DNA of 64,000 bases from the NCBI GenBank assembly GCA_023409995.1, contig JAEYQN010000071.1:1-64000 (forward strand). The letters run 5' to 3'. Positions 9,180-18,668 of this stretch are shown piece by piece (the stretch's first letter is position 1; every line of letters starts with the position of its first letter). A model generated the notes under the pieces. The model did no database searches and was not told where the DNA came from. It saw only the letters and a program-made list of their open reading frames with translations. The DNA is from Cyanobacteria bacterium OH_CBB_238. GTDB taxonomy: Bacteria; Cyanobacteriota; Vampirovibrionia; Gastranaerophilales; Gastranaerophilaceae. The position numbers were made by a program, and so were the translations under genes.

Positions 9180-10157
9180 TTATAATCCAATTTTTTGTAC
9201 CTGATCAGTTTGAATAGCCCTTTTGGTTCGTTTACCGGAATGAATTTCGCAATAGTCACAGGCGGAAAAGAACTCTCGAGTAAAAAATATGTTCAATTTT
9301 TTTATTAATGATTTTCTATTTTCATTTCGTATATCAATATTTTCATCACTTAAAAAAGAATGAGACGAAAGTCGTTGAATGGCAATAGATCGTGTACAAT
9401 GGTGAAACTTACCATCCATAAGAGCAATACAATCTTTTTGCCAACATTCAGAAAAAACATTAGCCAGTTCAAGTGGTTTGCGATTTCGAGGATATAGCTC
9501 CCCTATTTTGAACCATTCGTAATTCGAAACATAATAATATACGCCCAGTTGGTCTAAACGGTAAGTAATTTCTTGTAATTTCTGACTGTTTATTGATGAA
9601 TTATCAGAGTAATCAGATAATGAAAAAAACACTTTATCTTTGTATTTTTTCAAGACAGAACAAAGATTTTCTGATGGAACAATAGTGGAGTTAGTTGTAA
9701 TTTCAATTGAAATAATTTGTTTTTTTGTACAGGCATAATTCAACATTTTATCTAAATCTTTAACAATCATGGGCTCGCCACCAATAAATTTTAATTTATA
9801 AATTTTATTAGCTCCCTCTAGCAACTTTGTTAAATCAACTTTAAATTGCTCAAAAGATATAGTCCATTGATTATCAGAAGAATAATAGGGCATCAAAGAC
9901 GCGCATTCCAAACAATTCAATGAACATGATGTCGTCAAATTAAAATCCATACTTGGAATATCGGGCCTTAAGTTAAGTATAAACCTAAGCTGGGAATATA
10001 GACCATTGAGAAAACAGAATATATTTTTTGCCAGTCTATTTTGTGATAGCCAGAAATCGAACGAATTTATTCTTAAGTTAAAAAAGCTTCGAAAGCGAAA
10101 CATAACAACTCGATCAATATTTCTACTTTTAAATGTTGCCAATCCTTTAAAATTCAT
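9180..10157 (-). CDS. Radical SAM protein with C-terminal Cys-rich (SPASM-like) region, 325 aa
   Basis: Residues 78-85 (CSLNCLEC) are the CxxxCxxC motif that binds the SAM-cleaving [4Fe-4S] cluster. KLKFIGGEPMI supplies the GGEP SAM-binding strand. The C-terminal part has further cysteines (CWQKDC, HHCTRS, SACDYC), consistent with one auxiliary cluster of a SPASM or twitch domain. Radical SAM proteins of this shape occur in glycan loci and in peptide modification; the sequence alone does not choose. The basic N-terminal extension (residues 1-40) contains FKG and FKS, resembling the tag described for the genes at 11505-15333. It is transcribed against its glycan neighbours. Confidence 0.8.
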   Translation of the reverse strand: MNFKGLATFKSRNIDRVVMFRFRSFFNLRINSFDFWLSQNRLAKNIFCFLNGLYSQLRFILNLRPDIPSMDFNLTTSCSLNCLECASLMPYYSSDNQWTISFEQFKVDLTKLLEGANKIYKLKFIGGEPMIVKDLDKMLNYACTKKQIISIEITTNSTIVPSENLCSVLKKYKDKVFFSLSDYSDNSSINSQKLQEITYRLDQLGVYYYVSNYEWFKIGELYPRNRKPLELANVFSECWQKDCIALMDGKFHHCTRSIAIQRLSSHSFLSDENIDIRNENRKSLIKKLNIFFTREFFSACDYCEIHSGKRTKRAIQTDQVQKIGL

Positions 10158-10300
10158 ATATTATTTACCCTGATAACAATAGATATAATAGCATCTTGAG
10201 GAAATATTGTCGATTAATCAAGATGTCACAAAATAGACTATATGCTAATATGTTGTCAACTGCGATTATAATTAATTAATTTTGCCTGAAAGCCTAAAGT

Positions 10301-11290
10301 ATGACTTACTTTTCGATAATACTACCTATACACAATGCCGAGGATTTTATTAATAAATCTCTTGACAGCATTATTAATCAATCTTTTCACGACTTTGAAG
10401 TTATTTGTGTAAATGATGGTTCCACAGACAGTTCATTGCAAATTTTGAGTACCTATAACGATCCCAGAATAAGAGTCATAAGCCAGCCCAATCAAGGATT
10501 ATCAGCAGCCAGAAACACAGGCTTAGAGATTGCAACAGGAAAATACATACTATTTTTAGATGCGGACGATTGGCTCAATTTTAATACCTGCCAAATTTTA
10601 TATGAAAAAACACTGGCAGAGCAAAACGCAGATATTATACTATTTAGCTTTAAACTGCATCAAAATGATTTGATTAGAAGTTATAAAATGCCAAACTACC
10701 CGGATCTAAAAGCAATAGAAACAACAACAGTTGAATTTTATTCAAACCCTAAGATTTTCATGGATTTTGACTTTGTGGCTTGGGATAAAGCTTACAAAAA
10801 CACTTTTATACAACAACATAACTTAAAATTTGAACACTCGATATTTATGGCTGAAGATAGGGTTTTTAGCATAAATTTATTTGTAAAAAATCCCAATATA
10901 ACATTTTTAGATGACACCTTGTATAATTACAGACTCAGAAATGACAGTCAAAGCAGAAAAAATTATGATTTTATCCTGCCAAATATGATTAAAGCGTTCC
11001 TTCATATTGAAGAGCAGGAATATTTCTATGCCAATACAATTTATATGCAAACTTTAATTATAAAGGTATTTTTACGAGATTTACTATTTTGGCTTGTTTC
11101 AACAAATGAAAAAGCAAAACTTGATGCCTGTCATACTCACATAAATCATTTCTTTACCATTATAAAAAAATATAGAAAACATAACTTGCATCTATTGGAT
11201 GTATTTAAAGAGTTAAAACATAAGGTCTCTATTCTAAGAAAAAAACTATTAATAGAGCAAATTAAATTGAAAATAAAAACTTTAATTTGA
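10301..11290 (+). CDS. Family 2 glycosyltransferase (EpsJ/WcaA-like), 329 aa
   Basis: A canonical GT2 N-terminal half is present: FSIILPIHNAEDFINKSLDS, EVICVNDGSTDSS, NQGLSAARNTGLEIATGKY and LFLDADDWL, where D-A-D is the metal/UDP-sugar DxD. KFEHSIFMAEDRVFSINLF follows, with the ED of the acceptor-activating segment. The C-terminal about 100 residues are basic and helical, as in capsule and exopolysaccharide transferases that sit on the membrane. The sugar is unknown. It stands alone, with 143 bases before it and 214 after it that hold no gene. Confidence 0.88.
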   Translation: MTYFSIILPIHNAEDFINKSLDSIINQSFHDFEVICVNDGSTDSSLQILSTYNDPRIRVISQPNQGLSAARNTGLEIATGKYILFLDADDWLNFNTCQILYEKTLAEQNADIILFSFKLHQNDLIRSYKMPNYPDLKAIETTTVEFYSNPKIFMDFDFVAWDKAYKNTFIQQHNLKFEHSIFMAEDRVFSINLFVKNPNITFLDDTLYNYRLRNDSQSRKNYDFILPNMIKAFLHIEEQEYFYANTIYMQTLIIKVFLRDLLFWLVSTNEKAKLDACHTHINHFFTIIKKYRKHNLHLLDVFKELKHKVSILRKKLLIEQIKLKIKTLI

Positions 11291-11504
11291 AACATGCATC
11301 ATTAAAGCTTAATTAAAAAAATGATTTTATTTCGGCATACTTTTTAGTTTGTCTCTTTGTTTAATTAGTCTTATTTGGCAAAAAAAATAATTTGAAGTTT
11401 TATATATTTGTTAGAATTCTGCAGTATTTTAGTCATGCTATAATACCTCAATTATATTCACAAATAATGGTTGGTTGCAGTTAAATGACAAATAAAGGTA
11501 AAGA

Positions 11505-12956
11505 ATGAAAGTAAACATTGACTCCCCCTATACTCATACAAAAGCACATAAAGCTATTGCATTTAAGGCGGGACATACCACAATAATTAGTGATTTCGAT
11601 GGAACATACATGCCTGCAACCTTCGATCATTCTGTAGTAGTGTCAAAAAAAGGTTATTTTGATTCATATGATTATTTTGAATATTTTTCTAAATTTCAGA
11701 AATTATTCAGTGGATTAAAAGACAAATGTGAATTTATACTATCCTCAGGAAGAAACATTTATGAAACAGAATTCTTTTTTAAGAATCTACCAAATCCAAG
11801 CTATGTTCCGAAGCCAGATTATTTTATATCTTCAAATGGTTCTGACATATTAGAAAGAGATGGAGATGGTTTTTCCTACAAAAGAGCTCTTATATCGAAA
11901 CAAAAAGAGTCAGATATAACAACTCTCTCTGGTTGGGACACAGAAAAGATAAAAGGAATTACTCGTTCAATTCTTAAAAATGAGGGATTTGAAGTTATTG
12001 AATCTAAGGTAAATAGCAATAAACAAGAATATGGCGAGTTCTCTTCAGAAGCAAATATTGAACGATTGAAAACCCCTTATTCTAATAAGGTAGCATCCAT
12101 AAGACAAGATGAACATTTGCATTTAAATGTTGCATTTACCAAAGATAGTGACGAGCAAACAATTTTAACTACCTTAAAAAAAATAGAAGATACGCTTACA
12201 AACTCGGGAATAAAAGCAAATTATTCATTTAATTCAAAGAATCCTTATGCGGGAAATCAGCGAATAATTGAACTAACCCCACGTATTAAGTATTTGACAG
12301 GGGAAGAAGGCAGCTTAAGCAAGTTATATGACCCATTACTGAGAATTCAAAGCGCTGCTAAAAATAATGATTTAATAATAGTTGCAGGAGATTCATCTAA
12401 TGATAAGCCTATGCTTAATTTGATTAATTACTTCAAAAAAAATATGCAATTAACTCAAAAAGATATGGATAACCTTCCTGTAATAAGCATTATTGTGGAA
12501 AATAAAAACTCAAAAATTACAAGTCTAAAAAATGAACTCGCAAAATTCAACCATGATTCAATCAAAAAAATGATAGTCGTTAATCCTAACGGATCAGGGG
12601 ACGTTAAGACCTTACATGAGGCTATAGAGCTTGCTATAAAATCATATTCCGACCAAAATAATTCTTTTGCGAAAGGGCTTATAGAAGGAGCGTCTCCTGA
12701 GTTAATAGATAAACTTGGAATAAAAAATATTAAAGACAATTTTTCTCTAATAAAAAACAAAAAAATCTTTATTCCTCTATCCCTTGCCGGTGCATCTTTA
12801 TTGGCAATAGGCTCCACTTTAAGCAACGTATTCAACAAGCTACCGATAATTCCAGCCTCAAGAATAGGCAATCCTGAATCTTCAATAATGCAGACCCCGG
12901 CTGAAAATAAAATGTCACAAAACGTTCCCAAAGTATTTAGTAGCTTTGATAGGTAG
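11505..12956 (+). CDS. HAD-superfamily phosphatase (sucrose/trehalose-phosphatase-like) with N-terminal tag, 483 aa
   Basis: D30 and D32 in SDFDGTY form the HAD nucleophile/acid pair. FILSSGRN (residues about 78-84) is motif II and GDSSND (295-300) is motif IV, so the active site looks complete. The cap region between residues 100 and 280 is of the Cof/S6PP type. A C-terminal extension (residues about 350-483) contains one hydrophobic stretch (IFIPLSLAGASLLAIGSTL, 422-440) and no known domain. Residues 1-23 form a separate lead-in ending AIAFKAG. It is followed after 5 bases by a kinase-fold gene, so a joint function is likely. The substrate is unknown. Confidence 0.8.
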   Translation: MKVNIDSPYTHTKAHKAIAFKAGHTTIISDFDGTYMPATFDHSVVVSKKGYFDSYDYFEYFSKFQKLFSGLKDKCEFILSSGRNIYETEFFFKNLPNPSYVPKPDYFISSNGSDILERDGDGFSYKRALISKQKESDITTLSGWDTEKIKGITRSILKNEGFEVIESKVNSNKQEYGEFSSEANIERLKTPYSNKVASIRQDEHLHLNVAFTKDSDEQTILTTLKKIEDTLTNSGIKANYSFNSKNPYAGNQRIIELTPRIKYLTGEEGSLSKLYDPLLRIQSAAKNNDLIIVAGDSSNDKPMLNLINYFKKNMQLTQKDMDNLPVISIIVENKNSKITSLKNELAKFNHDSIKKMIVVNPNGSGDVKTLHEAIELAIKSYSDQNNSFAKGLIEGASPELIDKLGIKNIKDNFSLIKNKKIFIPLSLAGASLLAIGSTLSNVFNKLPIIPASRIGNPESSIMQTPAENKMSQNVPKVFSSFDR

Positions 12957-12961
12957 CTGAC

Positions 12962-15043
12962 ATGATAATAACTATGCACCCAATAATTAATTATAATAAT
13001 CCAAAGACTTCATTCAAAAGTAGAGTAGTAAAGGACTACCCACCAAATTCAGCTGACTCTGAAGTTAGAGATCTTGTTGATAAATTTGAAGAAGATGAGA
13101 TCGAGTACAGACATTTGGGTCACGGGCTTTTTGCTGCCGCATTTGCGATTCAGGACAAACCAATCGTTATCAAAAAATCATTCGATTCAACAATTGCAAA
13201 ATTAATAAATGATAAATTTGAAAAAGAAGGCAATGCTCTTTCTATGGTTCCTGCTAATATTGATAATACACAGAAATTAATTAGTAGAGTACTAACAGAA
13301 AAAGGCAATTATTACTTAGTAACAAATTTATTAAATGGCAAAAAGCCAAGTCCAATTATGAATCCATTTACAAAAGAACACTATAACTCCCTAATGGACA
13401 CGTTGTTTCAGTTAGATTCCGCTAGATTATACCATATGGACCTAAATTTAGGAAATTGTCTGGCAACAAAGGATGGAAAAGTAAATATACTTGATTTTCA
13501 ATGGGCAGAAAAATTTAATTTTTTTGGTAAGAATGAACATATTGATGTTCCAAGCTTTATAGCACCTTCAAACCTTGATATGTTTGAAAAAGAATCGTTA
13601 GCTGAATATCTCTGCGATTTAAATAAAAGTGGGTATAAAAGCCTAGTTAGAAAAAATTACAGAGAGTATCTTCACGAAAAATCTAATTTCCGAAGAAACC
13701 GTGTTGATATACTAAAACAGCAACTTCTTTCCGCAACTAACATTGACAATGCAAAAAAAGCAATAAAATATGAAGAACTCCAATCAAAATTATTAGACAA
13801 TCCAAGTGACGAACTGTTAGATTTAGAGTTATCACATTTAGATATATTAAATGGATTTAATCAAGCCTATTGCTTCCATGATGAAAATGTTGATCAAAAA
13901 TTGAATATATTAGAATCTGTTCCTGCATATTTATACACACAAATGGCTGTAAAAAATTTCAATACGAAAATTTCTCAAATGCAACAAAAATACAAAACTG
14001 GTGACCTTTCTGAGTACCTTAATTTACAAAAAGAATATGCTCAATATTACCAAGATTACTTCAGCTGGATCCCAGAGAACTTTAACTGGATAAAACGACT
14101 TGTTAATAGTGAAGAAGCAAATTCCAAACAAAAACTAAGCAAACTGGATTTAATTAAATTCATTAATATAAATTCTTTAGCTGAAATTTTTTCAAACGAT
14201 ACAACAGATAATAAAATTAATCCTTCTTTGAGTGATAAAACTCTTTTTTTGACATCCGAAATACAAAATCTTCACTCTAAAGACTCTGAAAAAATTGATA
14301 AAATTGAAAATTCATTAATCTTAAAAAATGACAAAGATATAGATAATATTGCAGTGCAAAGACGTATATTAAATAAACTAATCGCACAAATAAATAATGA
14401 CATTAAAGCAGGAGAGAGCCTGAGTGCAATAGCAAATAGTTTGTGTGCCATTTATTTTAATGATCAACTTTCGGAATCAGCATATGAAGCATATATGTTC
14501 TGTGTTTCTGATATTGAGGGTAAATACTATAAGAGTCAGGGACAATCCTCAAGACAAATAAAAACACAGCTAAATGAGCTAATTGAAAACTTATTTTATG
14601 AAGTATACTCAAACTCAAATATAAACAAGACCGATAATCAAACAAATTACAATCTTGTAAAACTTTCAGAAATAAATTCTATAAATACTAACAAAGAAGA
14701 TGAGGTTTTCAATCTTCAAATTAAAAAAGCACTATTAGCAGCAAAACTTCCAGAAAATAAAGGATCAAAAAATAGGGTTGTTGATAAACTCCTAAATACA
14801 AGAACTCCATTTTGCTTCTTATACGATGGCATAAAAGCAATAAGTAACTCACAGAAGAATACCGAACTCGCAATAACCGAGCTATCTAGAAATATGACAC
14901 CGCAACAATTTGTTGAGTTTTTAAATTCGTCCAATAAAAAAGGAGATAGCATATTTTTTGAAAGAGATCTATCACAAAAGATTGAAGATAAAAAAAATTA
15001 TGATGCATATACTAAGCTATATTATAAAAACCTGATAAGATAA
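12962..15043 (+). CDS. Kinase-fold protein with long helical C-terminal region, 693 aa
   Basis: The N-terminal 200 residues carry a compact kinase fold: gly-rich loop LGHGLFAAAF (52-61), a strand with VIKK (K71), a Glu-bearing helix (KEGNAL), YHMDLNLGNC (H158, D160, N165) as the HxDxxxxN catalytic loop and LDFQ (D178) in place of DFG. All phosphotransfer residues are present. The remaining about 490 residues are Lys/Asn/Glu-rich and helical without a known domain. The start may be ATG 12962 or ATG 12974; the second gives the tag MHPIINYNNPKTSFKSR. The gene is in a two-gene unit with the HAD phosphatase. It could phosphorylate a protein or a small molecule; aminoglycoside-type kinases share this layout. 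Confidence 0.7.
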   Translation: MIITMHPIINYNNPKTSFKSRVVKDYPPNSADSEVRDLVDKFEEDEIEYRHLGHGLFAAAFAIQDKPIVIKKSFDSTIAKLINDKFEKEGNALSMVPANIDNTQKLISRVLTEKGNYYLVTNLLNGKKPSPIMNPFTKEHYNSLMDTLFQLDSARLYHMDLNLGNCLATKDGKVNILDFQWAEKFNFFGKNEHIDVPSFIAPSNLDMFEKESLAEYLCDLNKSGYKSLVRKNYREYLHEKSNFRRNRVDILKQQLLSATNIDNAKKAIKYEELQSKLLDNPSDELLDLELSHLDILNGFNQAYCFHDENVDQKLNILESVPAYLYTQMAVKNFNTKISQMQQKYKTGDLSEYLNLQKEYAQYYQDYFSWIPENFNWIKRLVNSEEANSKQKLSKLDLIKFININSLAEIFSNDTTDNKINPSLSDKTLFLTSEIQNLHSKDSEKIDKIENSLILKNDKDIDNIAVQRRILNKLIAQINNDIKAGESLSAIANSLCAIYFNDQLSESAYEAYMFCVSDIEGKYYKSQGQSSRQIKTQLNELIENLFYEVYSNSNINKTDNQTNYNLVKLSEINSINTNKEDEVFNLQIKKALLAAKLPENKGSKNRVVDKLLNTRTPFCFLYDGIKAISNSQKNTELAITELSRNMTPQQFVEFLNSSNKKGDSIFFERDLSQKIEDKKNYDAYTKLYYKNLIR

Positions 15044-15332
15044 TTTTTTTGCTCCTAAAACAAAACAAGAGAAGAAAGAATTGCTTACATTAAATTTTAT
15101 GGGTATCTTGACAAATAAATTAATAAACTAGCAAAAAAAAATAAAATTGTGTGTTATATAAAATATTCCAAATCATATAGGGGTAAATATGTTTTTAGCG
15201 TTAATACTGAATCTTTTAAATAGAAATCATCTTTGTTATTGTCCCATTAGAATTAAACAGCACAAGTTTTAGCGTTGTATCTATATTCAACGATACTTTC
15301 TCACATTATGAGAGCTTTTTAGTCAGGAATTT

Positions 15333-16271
15333 ATGATTATTACAAATATCAAATCTTATGCACCATATATAAATATAGGGCAAAAGCATCAATCAAATAA
15401 AAATAACCAGCAACGATATACTCACGATGTAATCAATGCAGCAGTTAATTTTAAAGGAAAAATCCCACTTGATACTTATATTGCAAACGCTTCTGCAAAA
15501 ATATTCAGATCAGAGAAGCCTGATTTTTCATCTTTTTCAAAATGGCTAGAAAAAGAAAATATTCCATTAAACAAACTTGTAGAATATATTGAAACAAACG
15601 GCAGATACCTTGGAGAAGGAACCGAAAATATTGTTTTTGCACTTCCTAATTCTGATTTATTTGCATTTAGAAAGCCATTATCAGGAATCAATGGACATGA
15701 ACTGAGAGAAATAAAAGATGAATTTCCTAACTTAAATTTAGGACAAGCAATAGCAAAAGTTGGCAATGCTACAATAATAAAGTTACAAAATGGTGTAGAA
15801 TCTGGTATTCCTTATGCGGATAGAATAAAAGCTTCTGGATTAGAGAATACCTTTACCTACCGAAAACATTTATCAAGGGTCAACCAAATGCCTCAAGAAG
15901 CTTACGACGAACTTGCTGAAACATTCGCCAAGCTTAATCAAAAAGAATATTCGTTTGATTTATATAATCCTAACAATATTCTTATAGATGTTGATAAAAA
16001 AAAATTCAACATCGTTGATGACTTAAAAGAAATATATGATGAAAAGGAATATAACACTTTTGCAAGCATAACTATTCCACTCTTTGACACTTGGTTTGTC
16101 CGAAGTTTATCTTTCACCGATGATTACCTTACAGTCTGGCAAAAAATGATTGAAAAAAGTATGATTGCATCTAAAAAAGCCGGATTGCCTGAACCACAAA
16201 AAGATGGATACTGGCTTGATAAAATGTTTGAGCTTTCTGGGATGGGGCATTATAGACCTTTAACCAAGTAA
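15333..16271 (+). CDS. Small kinase-fold protein with N-terminal tag, 312 aa
   Basis: After a 42-residue lead-in that ends AVNFKGK comes a minimal kinase-like fold: LGEGTEN (93-99) as nucleotide loop, FAFRKP with K114 as the ATP-binding lysine, FDLYNPNNILID (D209, N214) as catalytic loop and FNIVDD (D229) as metal-binding site. The HRD histidine is absent, as in several atypical kinases. The overall pattern recalls small bacterial effector kinases and aminoglycoside-type phosphotransferases; I cannot tell which. It is related in fold, not closely in sequence, to the gene at 12962. AGGA precedes ATG 15333 by 5 bases, and 289 bases of AT-rich DNA separate it from that gene. Confidence 0.65.
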   Translation: MIITNIKSYAPYINIGQKHQSNKNNQQRYTHDVINAAVNFKGKIPLDTYIANASAKIFRSEKPDFSSFSKWLEKENIPLNKLVEYIETNGRYLGEGTENIVFALPNSDLFAFRKPLSGINGHELREIKDEFPNLNLGQAIAKVGNATIIKLQNGVESGIPYADRIKASGLENTFTYRKHLSRVNQMPQEAYDELAETFAKLNQKEYSFDLYNPNNILIDVDKKKFNIVDDLKEIYDEKEYNTFASITIPLFDTWFVRSLSFTDDYLTVWQKMIEKSMIASKKAGLPEPQKDGYWLDKMFELSGMGHYRPLTK

Positions 16272-16416
16272 CAAAGTTTACATATAATAAATGCTTGTTA
16301 TTTCTATTTTGCTAAGTTATTATAGATTTTTAGTATAAATCATCAAATATTGAGTTATATTTGGTTTACGATTGCTCTACATTGCTTTAAAATTAAAAAG
16401 AACACGAGGAACAAAT

Positions 16417-17361
16417 ATGAAAAGAATATTAATTACAGGTGGTGCTGGTTTTATTGGTAGTCACCTGTGTGAAAGACTTGTAAAAGAAGGCAATGATGTA
16501 ATTTGCCTAGATAATTTTTTTACCGGTTCTAAAGATAATATAAGACACTTAATTGGTAACAACCACTTTGAGCTTGTAAGGCACGATATTACAAAAGAGT
16601 ATTTTGCAGAAGTTGATCAAATATATAACCTCGCCTGTCCGGCAAGTCCTCCTCACTATCAATACAATGCAATAAAAACGATTAAAACTTCTGTTCTTGG
16701 AGTTATGAATATGCTTGGTTTAGCAAAGCGCTGTAAAGCTACTATTTTGCAAGCCTCAACCTCAGAAGTATATGGAGACCCCAAAGTTCATCCTCAAACC
16801 GAATCTTACTGGGGTAATGTAAATCCAATTGGAGTTAGGAGCTGTTACGATGAAGGAAAACGCTGTGCCGAAACTCTTATGATGGATTATCATCGCCAAA
16901 ATAAGGTTGATACAAGAATTATCCGTATATTTAATACCTATGGCCCTAATATGGATATGAATGACGGTCGAGTCGTTTCAAATTTCATAATTCAAGCTCT
17001 CCAGAATAAAGATATAACTATTTATGGCGACGGCTCCCAAACCCGATCATTTTGTTACGTTGATGATCTTATTGAGGGAATGATCAGGATGATGAATAAT
17101 AAACAGAAATTCATTGGACCAGTTAACATTGGTAATCCAAGCGAAAGAACAATTTTAGACTTTGCTGAATTCATTATTAAAATGACAAATTCAAATTCTA
17201 AGTTAATTTTTCAACCTTTGCCTGGTGATGATCCCACCCAAAGAAAACCTGATATTTCTTTGGCAAAAAAAGAATTAGGATGGGAGCCTAAGATTGATAT
17301 TAAAATTGGTTTAGAAAAAACGATAGCTTATTTTGAAAATAAACTTATGGAGAATAAATAA
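16417..17361 (+). CDS. uxs: UDP-glucuronate decarboxylase (UDP-xylose synthase), 314 aa
   Basis: ATG 16417 follows CGAGGA (16405-16410) and puts the Rossmann loop [11 protein letters not shown] (residues 7-17) at the N-terminus; an upstream in-frame start at 16372 would add 15 residues that do not belong to the fold. RSCYDEGKR with Y144 and K148 is the diagnostic catalytic segment of UDP-glucuronate decarboxylases, and [11 protein letters not shown] is likewise typical. It converts UDP-glucuronate to UDP-xylose with bound NAD. The stop overlaps the start of the UDP-glucose dehydrogenase gene (TAATG), so the supplier of its substrate is co-translated. Confidence 0.9.
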   Translation: MKRILITGGAGFIGSHLCERLVKEGNDVICLDNFFTGSKDNIRHLIGNNHFELVRHDITKEYFAEVDQIYNLACPASPPHYQYNAIKTIKTSVLGVMNMLGLAKRCKATILQASTSEVYGDPKVHPQTESYWGNVNPIGVRSCYDEGKRCAETLMMDYHRQNKVDTRIIRIFNTYGPNMDMNDGRVVSNFIIQALQNKDITIYGDGSQTRSFCYVDDLIEGMIRMMNNKQKFIGPVNIGNPSERTILDFAEFIIKMTNSNSKLIFQPLPGDDPTQRKPDISLAKKELGWEPKIDIKIGLEKTIAYFENKLMENK

Positions 17362-18662
17362 TGAAAGTTTGTGTAATTGGAACAGGATATGTTGGGTTAG
17401 TTGCTGGTGCTTGTTTTGCATCTATGGGCAATGATGTAATTTGCATCGACAACAATAAAGAAAAACTAAATCAACTCAACCAAGGTATTATTCCTATATA
17501 TGAACCCGGATTAGATGAGCTTATTAAAAACAACGTTAAAGAAGGTCGACTTATATTTTCAGATAATCTCAAAGACGCAGTCACAAAATCATTAATTTGT
17601 TTTATTGCTGTTGGAACCCCACAAGGAGAAGATGGCTCAGCAGATTTAAAGTATGTATACCAAGTAGCCAAAGAAATAGCAATCGCTATGAATGAGTATA
17701 AAATTGTTGTAAATAAGTCTACAGTTCCAGTGGGAACAGGAGAAAAAGTAGCAGAGATAATAAGCGAATATACAAACTATGATTTTGATGTAGTGTCAAA
17801 CCCTGAATTCCTGAAGCAAGGTGCAGCGGTGGATGACTTTTTGCGCCCCGACAGAGTTGTAATTGGAGCTTCTTCAGAAAAGGCAAAACAAATTATGGTT
17901 GACTTGTATGAACCTTTTGTTAAAAATCAGAATCCAATTATAACAATGGATGTAAAATCGGCAGAAATGGTAAAATATGCGTCCAATGCTTTTCTTGCGG
18001 TAAAAATATCTTACGCAAATGAAATAGCGAATATTTGTGAAGCAGTGGGGGCTGATGCAAATATGGTGAGGCGGGGAATGTGTGCAGATACGCGAATTGG
18101 AACAAAATTTTTATATCCTGGACTTGGGTATGGCGGAAGTTGCTTTCCAAAAGATGTCAAAGCATTAATGAAAACAGCTTCAGATTATGGAACAACTTCT
18201 CAAATAATAAAAGCAGCTGATGAAACTAATAAAAAACAAAGAGAACTCTTTATTAATAAAATCATTTCCAGATTTGGCACAAATCTAAATGGCAAAACAT
18301 TTGGCATTTGGGGTTTGGCATTCAAGCCACATACAAATGATATGAGAGAAGCACCTTCTATTACTATAATAGAAGCATTACAGAATATGGGTGCTAAAAT
18401 TCAAGTCTTTGATCCTAAAGCATACGATTGTGCGGATTCAATCTTTGGCAACACTATACAATATTGTAATAACGCGTATGAAGCACTACAAAATGCTGAT
18501 GCAATGGTGCTTGTTACAGAATGGAACGAATTTAGAAATCCAGATTTCTCAAAAATCAAATCATTATTAAAAAATCCAATAATTTTTGACGGCAGAAACC
18601 AATATGACCCCAATAAAATGAAAGAATTAGGTTTTGAATATTCATATATTGGGGGCAATTGA
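17361..18662 (+). CDS. ugd: UDP-glucose 6-dehydrogenase, 433 aa
   Basis: CVIGTGYVGLVAG (residues 4-16) is the NAD-binding loop, KSTVPVGTG and EFLKQGAAVDDF are family signatures, and GYGGSCFPKD carries the catalytic Cys261. The length is normal for the bacterial enzyme. It oxidises UDP-glucose to UDP-glucuronate in the cytoplasm, and its partner gene directly upstream decarboxylates the product. Together they feed UDP-glucuronate and UDP-xylose to the glycan genes upstream. The gene ends 6 bases before the convergent czcA stop. Confidence 0.95.
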   Translation: MKVCVIGTGYVGLVAGACFASMGNDVICIDNNKEKLNQLNQGIIPIYEPGLDELIKNNVKEGRLIFSDNLKDAVTKSLICFIAVGTPQGEDGSADLKYVYQVAKEIAIAMNEYKIVVNKSTVPVGTGEKVAEIISEYTNYDFDVVSNPEFLKQGAAVDDFLRPDRVVIGASSEKAKQIMVDLYEPFVKNQNPIITMDVKSAEMVKYASNAFLAVKISYANEIANICEAVGADANMVRRGMCADTRIGTKFLYPGLGYGGSCFPKDVKALMKTASDYGTTSQIIKAADETNKKQRELFINKIISRFGTNLNGKTFGIWGLAFKPHTNDMREAPSITIIEALQNMGAKIQVFDPKAYDCADSIFGNTIQYCNNAYEALQNADAMVLVTEWNEFRNPDFSKIKSLLKNPIIFDGRNQYDPNKMKELGFEYSYIGGN

Positions 18663-18668
18663 TATAAA

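Noticed and set aside
15044-15332. Possible RNA gene in the 289-base gap between the kinase-fold genes
   Set aside because: A small TCTCA/TGAGA hairpin near 15300 exists, but there is no extended structure or known RNA motif.
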